From: Acidovorax facilis
GTDB lineage: Bacteria; Pseudomonadota; Gammaproteobacteria; Burkholderiales; Burkholderiaceae_C
Length of the DNA stretch: 64,000 nucleotides
Direction: 5' to 3'
NCBI RefSeq assembly: GCF_023913775.1
Contig: NZ_JAMXAX010000001.1
Location: 1-64,000, forward strand
A model generated the notes under the pieces. It worked only from the letters and a program-made list of their open reading frames with translations. It searched no databases and had not been told where the DNA came from. Below are positions 26,690-35,994 of the stretch, one piece after another. Position 1 is the first letter of the stretch. Each line of letters opens with the position of its first letter. The position numbers were made by a program, and so were the translations under genes.

Positions 26690-27871
26690 TTACAGCCCGG
26701 CTGCAGCGCGCAGCGCAGCAGCTTTATCGGTCTTCTCCCAGCTGAATTCGGGCTCTTCGCGGCCGAAGTGGCCGTAGGCTGCGGTCTTCTCATAGATGGG
26801 ACGCAGCAGGTCCAGCATCTGGATGATGCCCTTGGGGCGCAGGTCGAAATGCTCACGCACCAGCGCTGCCAGACGCTCGTCCGACACCACGCCCGTGCCT
26901 TCTGTGTAGACCGTGATGTTCATGGGCTCGGCCACGCCGATGGCATACGCCACCTGGATCTGGCACTGGCGCGCCAGGCCTGCGGCCACGATGTTCTTGG
27001 CCACATAGCGGGCAGCGTAGGCTGCCGAGCGGTCCACCTTCGTTGGGTCCTTGCCGCTGAAAGCGCCGCCGCCGTGGGGGCAGGCACCGCCGTAGGTGTC
27101 CACGATGATCTTGCGGCCGGTCAGGCCACAGTCACCTTGTGGACCGCCGATGACAAAGCGGCCCGTGGGGTTGATCAGGTAGCGCGTGTTCTGCAGCCAT
27201 TCCTTGGGCAGCACGGGCTTGACGATCTCTTCGATGATGGCTTCGGTGAACGAGGCCTTCATCTTGGTTTGCGTTTCGCTCTGGTCGGGGTGGTGCTGGG
27301 TGGAGAGCACCACGGTGTCGATGCTGTGGGGCTTGCCGTCCACGTAGCGCATCGTCACTTGCGACTTGGCATCGGGGCGCAGGAACGGCAGGCGGCCGTC
27401 CTTGCGCAGCTGGGCCTGGCGCTCGACGAGGCGGTGCGCGTAATAGATGGGCGCGGGCATCAGCTCGGGCGTTTCGTCGCAGGCGTAGCCGAACATCAGG
27501 CCCTGGTCGCCGGCGCCGGTGTTCAGGTGATCGTCGCTCGCGTGGTCCACGCCCTGGGCGATGTCGTTGGACTGCTTGTCGTAGGCCACCAGCACGGCGC
27601 AGCCCTTGTAGTCGATGCCGTAGTCGGTGTTGTCGTATCCGATGCGCTTGATGGTGTCGCGCGCCACCTGGATGTAGTCCACGTGGGCGTTGGTGGTGAT
27701 CTCGCCCGCCAGCACCACGAGGCCAGTGTTGGTCAGCGTTTCGGCGGCGACGCGGCTGCGGGGGTCTTGCTTGAAGATTGCATCGAGAATCGCGTCCGAG
27801 ATCTGATCGGCCACCTTGTCGGGGTGGCCTTCGGAGACGGATTCCGAGGTAAAGAGAAAGTCGTTCGCCAT
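26690..27871 (-). CDS. metK: S-adenosylmethionine synthetase
   Basis: MetK makes S-adenosylmethionine from methionine and ATP. The 393-residue protein carries the diagnostic [17 protein letters not shown] near residue 17, [12 protein letters not shown] and [19 protein letters not shown] motifs. AGGAG precedes the ATG. The leader holds a SAM-II-like riboswitch, giving end-product control; two structured elements lie beyond the stop codon. It is divergent from the acyltransferase genes. Confidence 0.97.
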   Translation of the reverse strand: MANDFLFTSESVSEGHPDKVADQISDAILDAIFKQDPRSRVAAETLTNTGLVVLAGEITTNAHVDYIQVARDTIKRIGYDNTDYGIDYKGCAVLVAYDKQSNDIAQGVDHASDDHLNTGAGDQGLMFGYACDETPELMPAPIYYAHRLVERQAQLRKDGRLPFLRPDAKSQVTMRYVDGKPHSIDTVVLSTQHHPDQSETQTKMKASFTEAIIEEIVKPVLPKEWLQNTRYLINPTGRFVIGGPQGDCGLTGRKIIVDTYGGACPHGGGAFSGKDPTKVDRSAAYAARYVAKNIVAAGLARQCQIQVAYAIGVAEPMNITVYTEGTGVVSDERLAALVREHFDLRPKGIIQMLDLLRPIYEKTAAYGHFGREEPEFSWEKTDKAAALRAAAGL

Positions 27872-27935
27872 TTGAATAAACTCCTGTGTTCCGGCATTTG
27901 GGGCGTTGCCCTCACCCCGAAGGAGATCTGGCGAA

Positions 27936-27994
27936 CGCTTTAGCAGATTTTTTTAACGTCGCCCTGCAAGTTGCTCATTTAACTCAGCGACCCC
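27936..27994 (-). promoter_or_regulatory. SAM-II riboswitch (metA-motif type) upstream of metK
   Basis: Read on the minus strand, a 5' arm GTCGC pairs with GCGAC. The loop contains GTTAAAT and ACTTGCAG, and the 3' part has TTAAAA followed by TCTGCTAAAGC. The conserved TTGCA, CG-TTAAA and GCTAAAG segments and the H-type pseudoknot layout match the SAM-II consensus as I know it. It ends about 65 bases before the metK ATG, close to a possible GGGG/CCCC hairpin and the AGGAG ribosome site. Confidence 0.75.
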
Positions 27995-28003
27995 GTCATT
28001 TTA

Positions 28004-28858
28004 ATGCCAGTCGTCTTTCGATTCTTTTCCGTATTTCCACTGTGGTTGCTGCACATCATGGGCGCGGCCATGGGCTGGATTGCGTTTTGTGCGTCGCCCA
28101 CGTACCGGCGTCGCTTTCTGGCCAATTCGGCCCTGGCAGGGTATTCGCTCGGCGACGTGCGTGCCGCTGTGGCCCATGCCGGCCGCATGGTGGCCGAGCT
28201 GCCGCGCCTGTGGCTGGGGGCGCCACTGCCCTGCCGCATCGAAGGCGAGGCCTGTGTGGAGCAGGCGTATGCGGCCGGGCGCGGCATTTTGTACCTCACG
28301 CCGCACCAGGGGTGCTTCGAACTGTCGGCCCAGGCAGCGGCCCGGCGCTGGAGCGCGGAGCGCGGCCCCATCACGGTGCTGTACCGCCCCGCGCGCCAGG
28401 CCTGGCTGGCCAAGGTGATGGAGACCGCACGCAACCGGCCCGGCATGCTGGCCGTGCCCACCACACTGGCGGGTGTGCGCCAGATGATCAAGGCCCTGCG
28501 GCGGGGTGAGGCCGTGGGCCTGCTGCCCGACCAGGTCCCGCCGGACGGGCAGGGCCTCTGGGCGCCGTTTTTTGGCCGCGATGCCTACACCATGACCCTG
28601 GCCGTGCGCCTGGCGCAGCAGACGGGTGCTGCCGTTGTGCTGGTGCGCTGCGAGCGGCTGCCCTGGGGCCGTGGTTTTGTCACCCATTTCGAGCCGCTGG
28701 CGCAACCGCTGTCGGACCAGTTGGACGTTGCCGTTGTGCAGATCAACCAGGCCATGGAACACCTTATCCGCCAGTGCCCCGAGCAATACCTGTGGGGCTA
28801 TGCCCGTTACAAGCAGCCGCGCGCCGAGGCAGCGCCTGCTGCGGGAGCTGCGGTATGA
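28004..28858 (+). CDS. LpxL/HtrB-family acyltransferase 1
   Basis: This is a 284-residue inner-membrane acyltransferase of the lipid A late acylation family. An N-terminal hydrophobic segment (about 5-30) anchors it; the catalytic H-x4-D/E motif appears as PHQGCFE near residue 104. It probably adds a secondary acyl chain to lipid A. No ribosome site precedes the ATG, which lies only nine bases from the riboswitch of the divergent metK. It overlaps the next gene by ATGA. Confidence 0.87.
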   Translation: MPVVFRFFSVFPLWLLHIMGAAMGWIAFCASPTYRRRFLANSALAGYSLGDVRAAVAHAGRMVAELPRLWLGAPLPCRIEGEACVEQAYAAGRGILYLTPHQGCFELSAQAAARRWSAERGPITVLYRPARQAWLAKVMETARNRPGMLAVPTTLAGVRQMIKALRRGEAVGLLPDQVPPDGQGLWAPFFGRDAYTMTLAVRLAQQTGAAVVLVRCERLPWGRGFVTHFEPLAQPLSDQLDVAVVQINQAMEHLIRQCPEQYLWGYARYKQPRAEAAPAAGAAV

Positions 28859-29724
28859 CGGGACGCCTGGGTGTGTGGTTCATGCGGGTGCTGGCGCACC
28901 TGCCGCTGCCCGTGCTGCGCGGCATGGGATGGCTGCTGGGGCAGGTGGCCTTTGTGCTGGTGGCGCCTCGGCGCAAGGTGGCGCTGCGCAACCTGGAGTT
29001 GTGTTTCCCGGACTGGACCGAGGCGCGCCGCCGCGCCGTGGCGCGCGCCAGTTTTGTGGTGTTTTGCCAGACCTGGCTGGACCGCAGCTGGCTCTGGGCC
29101 GCGCCTCGCGAGGTGGTCGAGCGGCGCGTGCAACTCAGAGGTGCCGTGCACGAGCTCGACGGCGACACCCCCACGATACTGTTTGCCCCGCACTTCTATG
29201 GCATGGACGCGGGTGGCCTGGCGCTGCCGCTGCATTCGGGCCGAGCGTTCACGTCCATTTTTGCCACCCACCCCGATCCGGCGGTGGACGGCTGGTTCAT
29301 GGCCGGGCGCCAGCGTTTTGGTGACGTGCGCATGCTCAACCGCTCGGACGGCGTCAAACCCATCATCGCCAACCTGCGCAAGGGCGGCCTGCTGTACCTG
29401 CTGCCCGACATGGACTACGGGCGCAATGATTCGGTGTTTGTGCCGTTCTATGGCGTGACGGCGGCCACCATCCCGTCGCTGTCGCGGTTTGCGCGGCTGG
29501 GACGCGCCAAGGTGGTGGGTGTGTATTCGCGCATGACGCCCACAGGCTACGTGGCCGAGGTCTCGCCCGCCTGGGCGAATTACCCCACCGACGATGCCGA
29601 GGCCGACACCCTGCGCATGAACCACGAACTGCAGGCCGTCATCAACACCATGCCCGAGCAGTACTACTGGGTGCACAAGCGTTTCAAGACACGGCCCGAA
29701 GGCGAACCGTCTTTTTACGCCTGA
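28855..29724 (+). CDS. LpxL/HtrB-family acyltransferase 2
   Basis: This 289-residue paralogue of the preceding protein has an N-terminal hydrophobic anchor and the catalytic motif H-x4-D as PHFYGMD near residue 110. It probably adds the other secondary acyl chain to lipid A. It starts inside the stop of its partner (ATGA), so the pair is translated together; longer in-frame starts from 28774 lie within the first gene. Which is LpxL and which LpxM cannot be decided here. Confidence 0.87.
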   Translation: MTGRLGVWFMRVLAHLPLPVLRGMGWLLGQVAFVLVAPRRKVALRNLELCFPDWTEARRRAVARASFVVFCQTWLDRSWLWAAPREVVERRVQLRGAVHELDGDTPTILFAPHFYGMDAGGLALPLHSGRAFTSIFATHPDPAVDGWFMAGRQRFGDVRMLNRSDGVKPIIANLRKGGLLYLLPDMDYGRNDSVFVPFYGVTAATIPSLSRFARLGRAKVVGVYSRMTPTGYVAEVSPAWANYPTDDAEADTLRMNHELQAVINTMPEQYYWVHKRFKTRPEGEPSFYA

Positions 29725-29732
29725 AAATTTGA

Positions 29733-29790
29733 GTCAAATCAGCATCTGGCGCCTATCTGTCAAGCGCTGGTAGCTATCATTTTGATTGCA
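29733..29790 (-). repeat. intergenic palindromic repeat, copy R5
   Basis: Inverted-orientation copy (GGCGCCTATCTGTCAAGCGCTGGTAGCTATCATTTTGA in two halves). It lies between convergent genes; the minus-strand AAAATGATAGCT part gives the alpha/beta hydrolase its TGA stop. Confidence 0.75.
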
Positions 29791-30682
29791 AAAATCGCTG
29801 CAGTTCCAGGGCCACGCGCTCAGGGTGCTCGTGCACGATCCAGTGCGAGGCCTTCTCCATCTGCCGCAGCTGCAGCTGCGGCACCCAGCCCGGCAGGCCG
29901 TCGAGCAGGCCGGGCAGCAGGGCCGGGTCGTCCATGCCCCAGAGGACCAGCGTGGGCACTGTCACCGTCAACATGGATTCGGGCAGGGTGATGGCTTGCG
30001 CGCCCGGGTCACCATCGCGGGGTGGGCGCAGGGGGCTGGCGCGGTAGTAGTTGCAGGCACCCGTCAGGCCCTGCTGCCACAGCGCGCGGTACTGGGCGCG
30101 CACGCTCTCGGTCAGCCACGCGGGGGCGCTGCCGTCTGGGGCGTTGAAAAATGCGAACAGGCGGCGAAAGTCGTCCTCGGCCAGCAGGGCCTCGGCATCA
30201 GGCCTGCACAGGAAGTGCATGTACTGGCTGCCCGCCTGCTGCGCAGCGTTGTGTGCCAGCTCCCGCACAAAGGCGCCAGGGTGTGGGGAGTTGATGATGG
30301 CCAGCCGCTTCATGAGCTGCGGCTGCTGGTTGGCCAGGTTCCAGGCCACGGCGCCACCCCAGTCGTGCGCCACCAGGCATTCCAGCGCGCCGCCGGGGCA
30401 TTCGTGGGCAATCAGCGCCACCAGGTCCTGCACCAGATGCTTGGCTCGGTAGGCATCCACTTCGGCGGGGCTGCTGGAGGGGCCAAACCCGCGCAGGTAG
30501 GGCGCCACGCAGTGGTAACCACCGTTTTCGGGGCGGGAAAAGTGCAGCAGCAGCTCATCCCAGATGAAGGCACCCTCGGGGAAGCCGTGCAAAAACAGCA
30601 GCACAGGGCGGCCCGCCACGCCGCTTACGCGGCAGTGCAGGGTGGTTCCGTGGGGCAGGGGAGCGGAGACGGTCTGGATCAT
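29777..30682 (-). CDS. alpha/beta-fold hydrolase (epoxide hydrolase/haloalkane dehalogenase-like)
   Basis: This is a cytoplasmic hydrolase of about 301 residues. The nucleophile elbow is HDWGGAVAW, with Asp as nucleophile as in epoxide hydrolases and haloalkane dehalogenases; the oxyanion HGFPE, the acid in WGMDDPALL and the histidine in ASHWIVHE complete the site. The substrate cannot be assigned. Four residues upstream another ATG (30694) lies inside repeat R6. Confidence 0.82.
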   Translation of the reverse strand: MIQTVSAPLPHGTTLHCRVSGVAGRPVLLFLHGFPEGAFIWDELLLHFSRPENGGYHCVAPYLRGFGPSSSPAEVDAYRAKHLVQDLVALIAHECPGGALECLVAHDWGGAVAWNLANQQPQLMKRLAIINSPHPGAFVRELAHNAAQQAGSQYMHFLCRPDAEALLAEDDFRRLFAFFNAPDGSAPAWLTESVRAQYRALWQQGLTGACNYYRASPLRPPRDGDPGAQAITLPESMLTVTVPTLVLWGMDDPALLPGLLDGLPGWVPQLQLRQMEKASHWIVHEHPERVALELQRFLQSK

Positions 30683-30693
30683 GGCGCTATGCA

Positions 30694-30744
30694 TTTAATA
30701 GCTGGTAGCGCTTGATGGATAAGCGCTAGGGCCTAATTTGACTG
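30694..30744 (+). repeat. intergenic palindromic repeat, copy R6
   Basis: TTAATAGCTGGTAGCGCTTG followed by ATGGATAAGCGCTAGGGCC. Its tail supplies the final codons and TAG stop of engB on the minus strand. Confidence 0.78.
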
Positions 30745-31488
30745 AATATCCTCAGAATCACCGAGCTCTGGGGGCTCAACGGCGGGGGCAGGGGCTGCGG
30801 CTGCGTCGCCCGAGGCTTGCACCGGATGCGCCCACTGCCACAGCAGCTGTGCCACCTCGTCCACGCCTTGTTTCTTGAGGGCCGAGAACATCATCACCTC
30901 TCCGCCGGCTGCGTTCAGTCGCGTAATCGACAGGATCTTGGCTTGCTCCGAGCGTGTGAGCTTGTCCGCCTTGGTCAGCACGATCAGGAATTTCAGGCCT
31001 TCTTCGACCCGTGGTCGCAGCACTTCAAGCAGGGCCTCGTCCAGCTCGGTCAACCCGAGCCGGGGGTCACACAGCAAGACGATGCCGGTGAGCCCAGGGC
31101 GGCTCACCAGGTAATTGACCATCACCTGCTGCCAACGCACCTTGTCGGACCTCGACACCTTCGCGTAGCCGTAGCCGGGCAGATCGGCCAGTACCGCATC
31201 GGTCGCACCGTGCTTGCCCAGTGAGAAAAGGTTGATGTGCTGCGTGCGCCCGGGCCGTTTGGAGGCGAACGCCAGCTGCTTTTGCTGTGTGAGCGTATTG
31301 ATGCAGGTGGATTTGCCCGCGTTGGAGCGGCCCACAAAAGCGATCTCGGGCACGTGGATGGGCGGCAGGTGGTGCAGCTGGGCGGCCGTGGTCAGGAATC
31401 TGGCGGTGTGCATCCACCCCATGGCGATCTTGGCGTCGGGAGCGGGCGGAAGGGAGCCAGCAACTGGCGCGGTGGAAGAGGTCGTCAT
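30733..31488 (-). CDS. engB: ribosome biogenesis GTP-binding protein EngB (YsxC/YihA)
   Basis: This 251-residue GTPase acts in assembly of the large ribosomal subunit. The GTP motifs are GRSNAGKST (about 54-62), DLPGYGYAKVS and TKADKL. The C-terminal tail, after about residue 215, is Ala/Pro-rich and acidic and its last codons lie in repeat R6. It is divergent from the cytochrome c4 gene. Confidence 0.93.
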   Translation of the reverse strand: MTTSSTAPVAGSLPPAPDAKIAMGWMHTARFLTTAAQLHHLPPIHVPEIAFVGRSNAGKSTCINTLTQQKQLAFASKRPGRTQHINLFSLGKHGATDAVLADLPGYGYAKVSRSDKVRWQQVMVNYLVSRPGLTGIVLLCDPRLGLTELDEALLEVLRPRVEEGLKFLIVLTKADKLTRSEQAKILSITRLNAAGGEVMMFSALKKQGVDEVAQLLWQWAHPVQASGDAAAAPAPAVEPPELGDSEDIQSN

Positions 31489-31494
31489 GGAATA

Positions 31495-31524
31495 TTGGGA
31501 GGCTTGGGAGCCTCATTGTAGAAT
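31495..31524 (+). promoter_or_regulatory. sigma-70-type promoter of the cytochrome c4 gene
   Basis: TTGGGA and TAGAAT are separated by 18 bases, 37 bases ahead of the ATG. Three to five of six bases fit consensus in each box, so this is plausible but not strong. Confidence 0.45.
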
Positions 31525-31560
31525 CGCGAGGTTTTGCGCACATAAACACAGACCCTCGAT

Positions 31561-32190
31561 ATGAAGTTGCTCGCCTCTTTGCTGACGGCTGCCGCACTGG
31601 CAGCACCTGTTTTTTCGGCCTATGCGGCGGGCGATGCCCCCAAAGCGGCCAAGCCGGATCTCGTCAAAGGCGAGGCCAGCTACACCGCAGTGTGTGCTGC
31701 CTGCCATGGCGCCGATGGCAATTCGGCCATTGCGGCCAACCCCAAGCTGTCGCAGCAACACCCCGAATACCTGGTCAAGCAGTTGCAGGAATTCAAGTCC
31801 GGCAAGCGCAACAACGCCATCATGAAGGGTTTCGCCACCGCGCTGTCGGACGAGGACATGAAGAACATTTCGTACTGGGTGGCTTCCAAGGCGGCCAAAC
31901 CCGGTTTCGCCAAGGACAAGAACCTGGTCTCCCTGGGGGAGCGCATCTACCGTGGCGGCATCGCCGACCGCCAGATCGCTGCCTGCGCTGGCTGCCACAG
32001 CCCCAATGGCGCAGGCATCCCTGCCCAGTACCCCCGCCTGTCGGGTCAGCACGCTGACTACACCGTGGCCCAGCTCAACACCTTCCGCGATGGCTCGCGT
32101 GCCAACAGCACCCAGATGACGCAGGTGGCGGCCAAGCTGAACGACAAGGAAATCAAGGCCGTGGCGGACTACATCGCTGGCCTGCGCTGA
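31561..32190 (+). CDS. cytochrome c4 (dihaem c-type cytochrome)
   Basis: This 209-residue periplasmic electron carrier has a Sec signal peptide (about 1-23, cleavage after AYA) and two haem-binding motifs, CAACH (45-49) and CAGCH (142-146), in two homologous halves. Cytochrome c4 typically feeds electrons to a terminal oxidase. The next two genes encode cytochrome c maturation factors, a common arrangement in betaproteobacteria. A terminator separates them. Confidence 0.92.
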   Translation: MKLLASLLTAAALAAPVFSAYAAGDAPKAAKPDLVKGEASYTAVCAACHGADGNSAIAANPKLSQQHPEYLVKQLQEFKSGKRNNAIMKGFATALSDEDMKNISYWVASKAAKPGFAKDKNLVSLGERIYRGGIADRQIAACAGCHSPNGAGIPAQYPRLSGQHADYTVAQLNTFRDGSRANSTQMTQVAAKLNDKEIKAVADYIAGLR

Positions 32191-32267
32191 TTGACTTGAT
32201 TTTCGTCAATCTTGTGGCCCGCTAGACCGGGTTGCACGGAACCTACCGCCAATAACAATCCCAAAAC

Positions 32268-32303
32268 GGGCGGGCCCATCGCACAGATGGTCCCGCCCTT
32301 TTT
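32268..32303 (+). terminator. rho-independent terminator after the cytochrome c4 gene
   Basis: GGGCGGGCCCATC pairs with GATGGTCCCGCCC (one internal mismatch) around GCACA and is followed by TTTTT. It separates the cytochrome c4 gene from resB. Confidence 0.8.
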
Positions 32304-32349
32304 CTTTCCTTCTCTCGCGCCTCCTCGCCGTCTCCTTTCTTTTTCATCC

Positions 32350-34503
32350 ATGTCCGATAACACCCAAGGCCTTCGCATCCAGTCTGGTTCCCAGGCCTGG
32401 CGCGCCGGGATCGAGCTGCTGTCCTCCATGCGGTTCGCGATCTCGCTGCTGACGGTGATCTGCATTGCCTCGGTGATCGGCACGGTGCTCAAGCAGCACG
32501 AGCCGGCGGTCAACTACGTCAACCAGTTCGGTCCTTTCTGGGCGGAGTTGTTTGGCGCCATCCAGCTCAATGCGGTCTACAGCGCCTGGTGGTTCTTGCT
32601 GATCCTGGCGTTTCTGGTGATCAGCACATCGCTGTGCATCGCCCGCAATACACCCAAGATCCTCATCGACCTCAAGGTCTACAAGGAAAACATCCGCGAA
32701 CAAAGCCTGAAGGCCTTTCACCACAAGGCCGAGGCAACGCTTAGCGGCTCTGCCGAGGTCGAGGCGCGCCGCATTGGCACCCTGCTGGCCGGTGGCGGAT
32801 GGAAGGTGCGCCTGCAGCAGCGCGACACCACCTCTGGCCCCGGCACTGGCTGGATGGTGGCGGCCAAGGCGGGTGCTGCCAACAAGCTGGGCTACATCGC
32901 CGCGCACAGCGCCATCGTGCTGGTGTGTGTGGGCGGTCTGCTGGACGGAGATCTCATCGTGCGCGCCCAGATGTTGCTGGGGGGCAAGACACCGTACCAG
33001 GGCGGCGGCCTGATTGCCGATGTGAAGCCCGAGCACCGGCTTTCCGAGCGCAACCCCACCTTTCGGGGCAACCTGCTGGTGGCTGAGGGCACACAGTCGA
33101 GCACAGCCATCCTGAATCAGTCCGACGGCGTGCTGCTTCAGGACTTGCCGTTTGCCATCGAACTCAAGAAGTTCATCGTGGAGCACTACTCCACCGGCAT
33201 GCCCAAGCTGTTTGCCAGCGAGATCATCATCCACGACAAGGCCACGGGCGAGAAGACGCCCGCGCGTGTGGAGGTGAACCACCCGGCCAGCTACAAAGGC
33301 ATCGAGATCTACCAGTCGAGTTTTGACGACGGCGGCTCGCACCTCAAGCTGCGCGGCGTGCCCATGGTGGCAGGCGCCAAGCCCATTGAGGTCGAAGGAG
33401 TGGTCGGCAATTCCACCCAGCTGACCAACAACGGTGGCGGCCCGGGCAGCGAGACGCTGACGCTGGAGTTCACAGCACTGCGCACCATCAATGTCGAGAA
33501 CTTCGGGGGTGCAGGCCCCGGAGGCAGCGGTGTGGATGTGCGCAAGGTGGACCTGCGCGAGTCGGTGGAATCCCGCCTGGGCGCCGCCAACAAGACCGTC
33601 ACCAAAAAAGAACTGCGCAACGTGGGCCCGAGCGTGAGCTACAAGCTTCGGGACGCAGCGGGCCAGGCGCGTGAGTTCCACAACTACATGCTGCCCGTGG
33701 ACACGGGCGACGGCGTGCCGGTGTTTCTGCTGGGCGTGCGCGAAACCCCTGCAGAGCCATTCCGGTACCTGCGGGTGCCAGCCGATGACAAGGGCAGCAT
33801 GGACGGCTTCGTTCGCATGAAGGCCACCCTGGCCGACCCCGCAGCGCGCGAGCAGGCCGTGCGCCGCTATGTGGCGCAGGCCATCGACACCTCGCGCCCG
33901 GATCTGGCCGAGCAGTTGCAGCAGTCTGCACTGCGGGCCTTGGCCCTGTTTGCGGGCCAGGGCATGGTCGATGGCAAGCCCACTGGTGGCCTGCAGGCGG
34001 TGTCGGACTTCATGGAGGCCAACGTGCCCGAGGCCGAGCGCGCGCGGGCGGGTGAGGTGCTGGTGCGCATTTTGAACGGCACGCTGTTCGAGGTGGCGCA
34101 GTTGTCGCGCCAGCGTGCCGGCCTGCCGCCGCTTCCCCAGGACGATCAGACGCAGGGCTTCATGACGCAGGCCGTGCTCTCGCTCAGCGACGCGCAGATC
34201 TACCCCGCACCGCTGGCGTTTGAACTCAAGGACTTCACCCAGGTACAGGCCAGTGTTTTCCAGGTGGCGCGAGCCCCTGGCAAGAATGTTGTCTATCTGG
34301 GATGTGCCTTGCTGATCCTGGGCGTTTTTGCCATGCTCTACGTCCGCGAACGGCGCGTCTGGGTCTGGGTGGCGCCGCAGGACGGGCGTACCCACGCCAC
34401 CATGGCCCTGTCCACCAACCGCAAGACCATGGACGGCGACCAGGAGTTTGTCCAGCTCGCACAAAAACTGATCGGGGCATCGCCCCGCGAAGGCACCGCA
34501 TGA
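32350..34503 (+). CDS. resB: System II cytochrome c biogenesis protein ResB
   Basis: ResB is the membrane and periplasmic partner of CcsB in System II haem ligation. The 717-residue protein has membrane segments near residues 20-45, 75-100 and 180-205, a large periplasmic domain and a final helix near 640-660. ATG 32350 (MSDNTQGLR) is chosen; the frame upstream to 32212 crosses the terminator. It overlaps ccsB by ATGA. Confidence 0.92.
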   Translation: MSDNTQGLRIQSGSQAWRAGIELLSSMRFAISLLTVICIASVIGTVLKQHEPAVNYVNQFGPFWAELFGAIQLNAVYSAWWFLLILAFLVISTSLCIARNTPKILIDLKVYKENIREQSLKAFHHKAEATLSGSAEVEARRIGTLLAGGGWKVRLQQRDTTSGPGTGWMVAAKAGAANKLGYIAAHSAIVLVCVGGLLDGDLIVRAQMLLGGKTPYQGGGLIADVKPEHRLSERNPTFRGNLLVAEGTQSSTAILNQSDGVLLQDLPFAIELKKFIVEHYSTGMPKLFASEIIIHDKATGEKTPARVEVNHPASYKGIEIYQSSFDDGGSHLKLRGVPMVAGAKPIEVEGVVGNSTQLTNNGGGPGSETLTLEFTALRTINVENFGGAGPGGSGVDVRKVDLRESVESRLGAANKTVTKKELRNVGPSVSYKLRDAAGQAREFHNYMLPVDTGDGVPVFLLGVRETPAEPFRYLRVPADDKGSMDGFVRMKATLADPAAREQAVRRYVAQAIDTSRPDLAEQLQQSALRALALFAGQGMVDGKPTGGLQAVSDFMEANVPEAERARAGEVLVRILNGTLFEVAQLSRQRAGLPPLPQDDQTQGFMTQAVLSLSDAQIYPAPLAFELKDFTQVQASVFQVARAPGKNVVYLGCALLILGVFAMLYVRERRVWVWVAPQDGRTHATMALSTNRKTMDGDQEFVQLAQKLIGASPREGTA

Positions 34504-35849
34504 ATACCGCGACTTCTTCCTCCACGGCCACCACGATCACCCTGAACGAGGGTTTTTTTGCCCGCCGCAACTGGTTCGACTGGCTGTTTGCCGCCATCGT
34601 GGCCGTGGGCGGGCTGTATGCGTTGCAGCGCTACGGCGCCTTCATGGACGTCTATGAGAAAGGTATTTTGCTGGGTGCCATTCCGTGCACGATCTGGCTG
34701 GGCTGGTTCTGGCGCCCCTTGCGCGCGCTGATGCTGATCGTGGCTGCGGTGGCGCTGTTGGCCATCGGCCTGTACCAGCAAGACGGTGCGGGTAGTCTGG
34801 CGCGGGCCGATACGGTGTTCGGCCTCAAGTATTTCCTGTCGAGCCAATCTGCCATCCTGTGGATGAGCATGCTGTTCTTCATGAGCACCATCTTTTACTG
34901 GGTGGGCATGTTCTCCCGCGGCGAGGGGCGCACCATGAGCATGCTGGGCTCGCGCATTGCCTGGGTGGCTGTGGCCATGGCGCTCATCGGCACGCTGGTG
35001 CGCTGGTACGAAAGCTACCTCATCGGCCCGGACATCGGCCACATCCCGGTGAGCAATCTGTATGAAGTGTTTGTGCTGTTCTGCTGGATGACGGCGGCGT
35101 TCTACCTGTATTACGAACAGCAGTACGACACGCGTGCACTGGGCGGGTTCGTGATGTTGGTAGTCAGTGCCGCCGTGGGCTTCCTGCTCTGGTACACGGT
35201 GGTGCGCGAAGCGCACGAGATCCAGCCCCTGGTGCCTGCCCTCAAGAGCTGGTGGATGAAGCTGCATGTGCCCGCCAACTTCATCGGCTATGGCACGTTT
35301 GCGCTGGCCGCCATGGTGGCCTTTGCCTACCTCATCAAGCAGCAGGCAACCGAAACCCGCTGGTACAAGCTGGCGCCGCTGTGGCTGCTGGGCGTGGTGC
35401 TGTGTTTCGAGCCTATCGTGTTTCGCCAAGGTGCGACCGAGAACGGTGGCAGCTACTGGATGGTGTACTTCGGCATTTCGGCTTTCATCGTGGCTGGCAT
35501 CCTGCTGGGCCGCAAGCGCATCGCGGTGCGCCTGCCCTCGTTTGAGATCCTGGACGACGTGATGTACAAGTCCATCGCCGTGGGCTTTGCGTTCTTCACC
35601 ATTGCTACCGTGCTCGGCGCGCTGTGGGCGGCCGAGGCCTGGGGCGGCTACTGGAGCTGGGACCCGAAGGAAACCTGGGCGCTGATTGTCTGGCTCAACT
35701 ACGCCGCCTGGCTGCACATGCGACTGATGAAGGGGCTGCGCGGCACGGTGTCGGCCTGGTGGGCGCTGGTGGGCCTGGCGGTGACCACGTTCGCCTTTCT
35801 TGGGGTGAACATGTTCCTGAGCGGTTTGCACAGCTACGGCACGCTGTGA
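34500..35849 (+). CDS. ccsB: System II cytochrome c biogenesis protein CcsB (CcsA/ResC)
   Basis: This is a polytopic haem-handling protein of 449 residues. The tryptophan-rich WWD motif GGYWSWDPKETWALIVWLN and flanking conserved histidines (PANFIGYGTF, WLHMRL) mark haem delivery to apocytochromes at the periplasmic face. It starts within the resB stop, so the two are made together. Its product likely matures the cytochrome c4 encoded upstream. Confidence 0.93.
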   Translation: MNTATSSSTATTITLNEGFFARRNWFDWLFAAIVAVGGLYALQRYGAFMDVYEKGILLGAIPCTIWLGWFWRPLRALMLIVAAVALLAIGLYQQDGAGSLARADTVFGLKYFLSSQSAILWMSMLFFMSTIFYWVGMFSRGEGRTMSMLGSRIAWVAVAMALIGTLVRWYESYLIGPDIGHIPVSNLYEVFVLFCWMTAAFYLYYEQQYDTRALGGFVMLVVSAAVGFLLWYTVVREAHEIQPLVPALKSWWMKLHVPANFIGYGTFALAAMVAFAYLIKQQATETRWYKLAPLWLLGVVLCFEPIVFRQGATENGGSYWMVYFGISAFIVAGILLGRKRIAVRLPSFEILDDVMYKSIAVGFAFFTIATVLGALWAAEAWGGYWSWDPKETWALIVWLNYAAWLHMRLMKGLRGTVSAWWALVGLAVTTFAFLGVNMFLSGLHSYGTL

Positions 35850-35994
35850 TGGCGTGAGGGCACAGTCGGGCATCGGAGTGGGGCCGACAACTATTGCGTC
35901 TTCGGTGTAACCTGCGCGGTCTAGGGAACGAACTAACAGTTGTGCTGCTCTACTGCAGCAGCTGTTTCCACCAGACCATGACCGGAGCCTCCCC

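Noticed and set aside
32344-34464. A 706-codon minus-strand frame opposite resB
   Set aside because: Shadow frame; the plus-strand ResB is convincing and overlaps ccsB properly.
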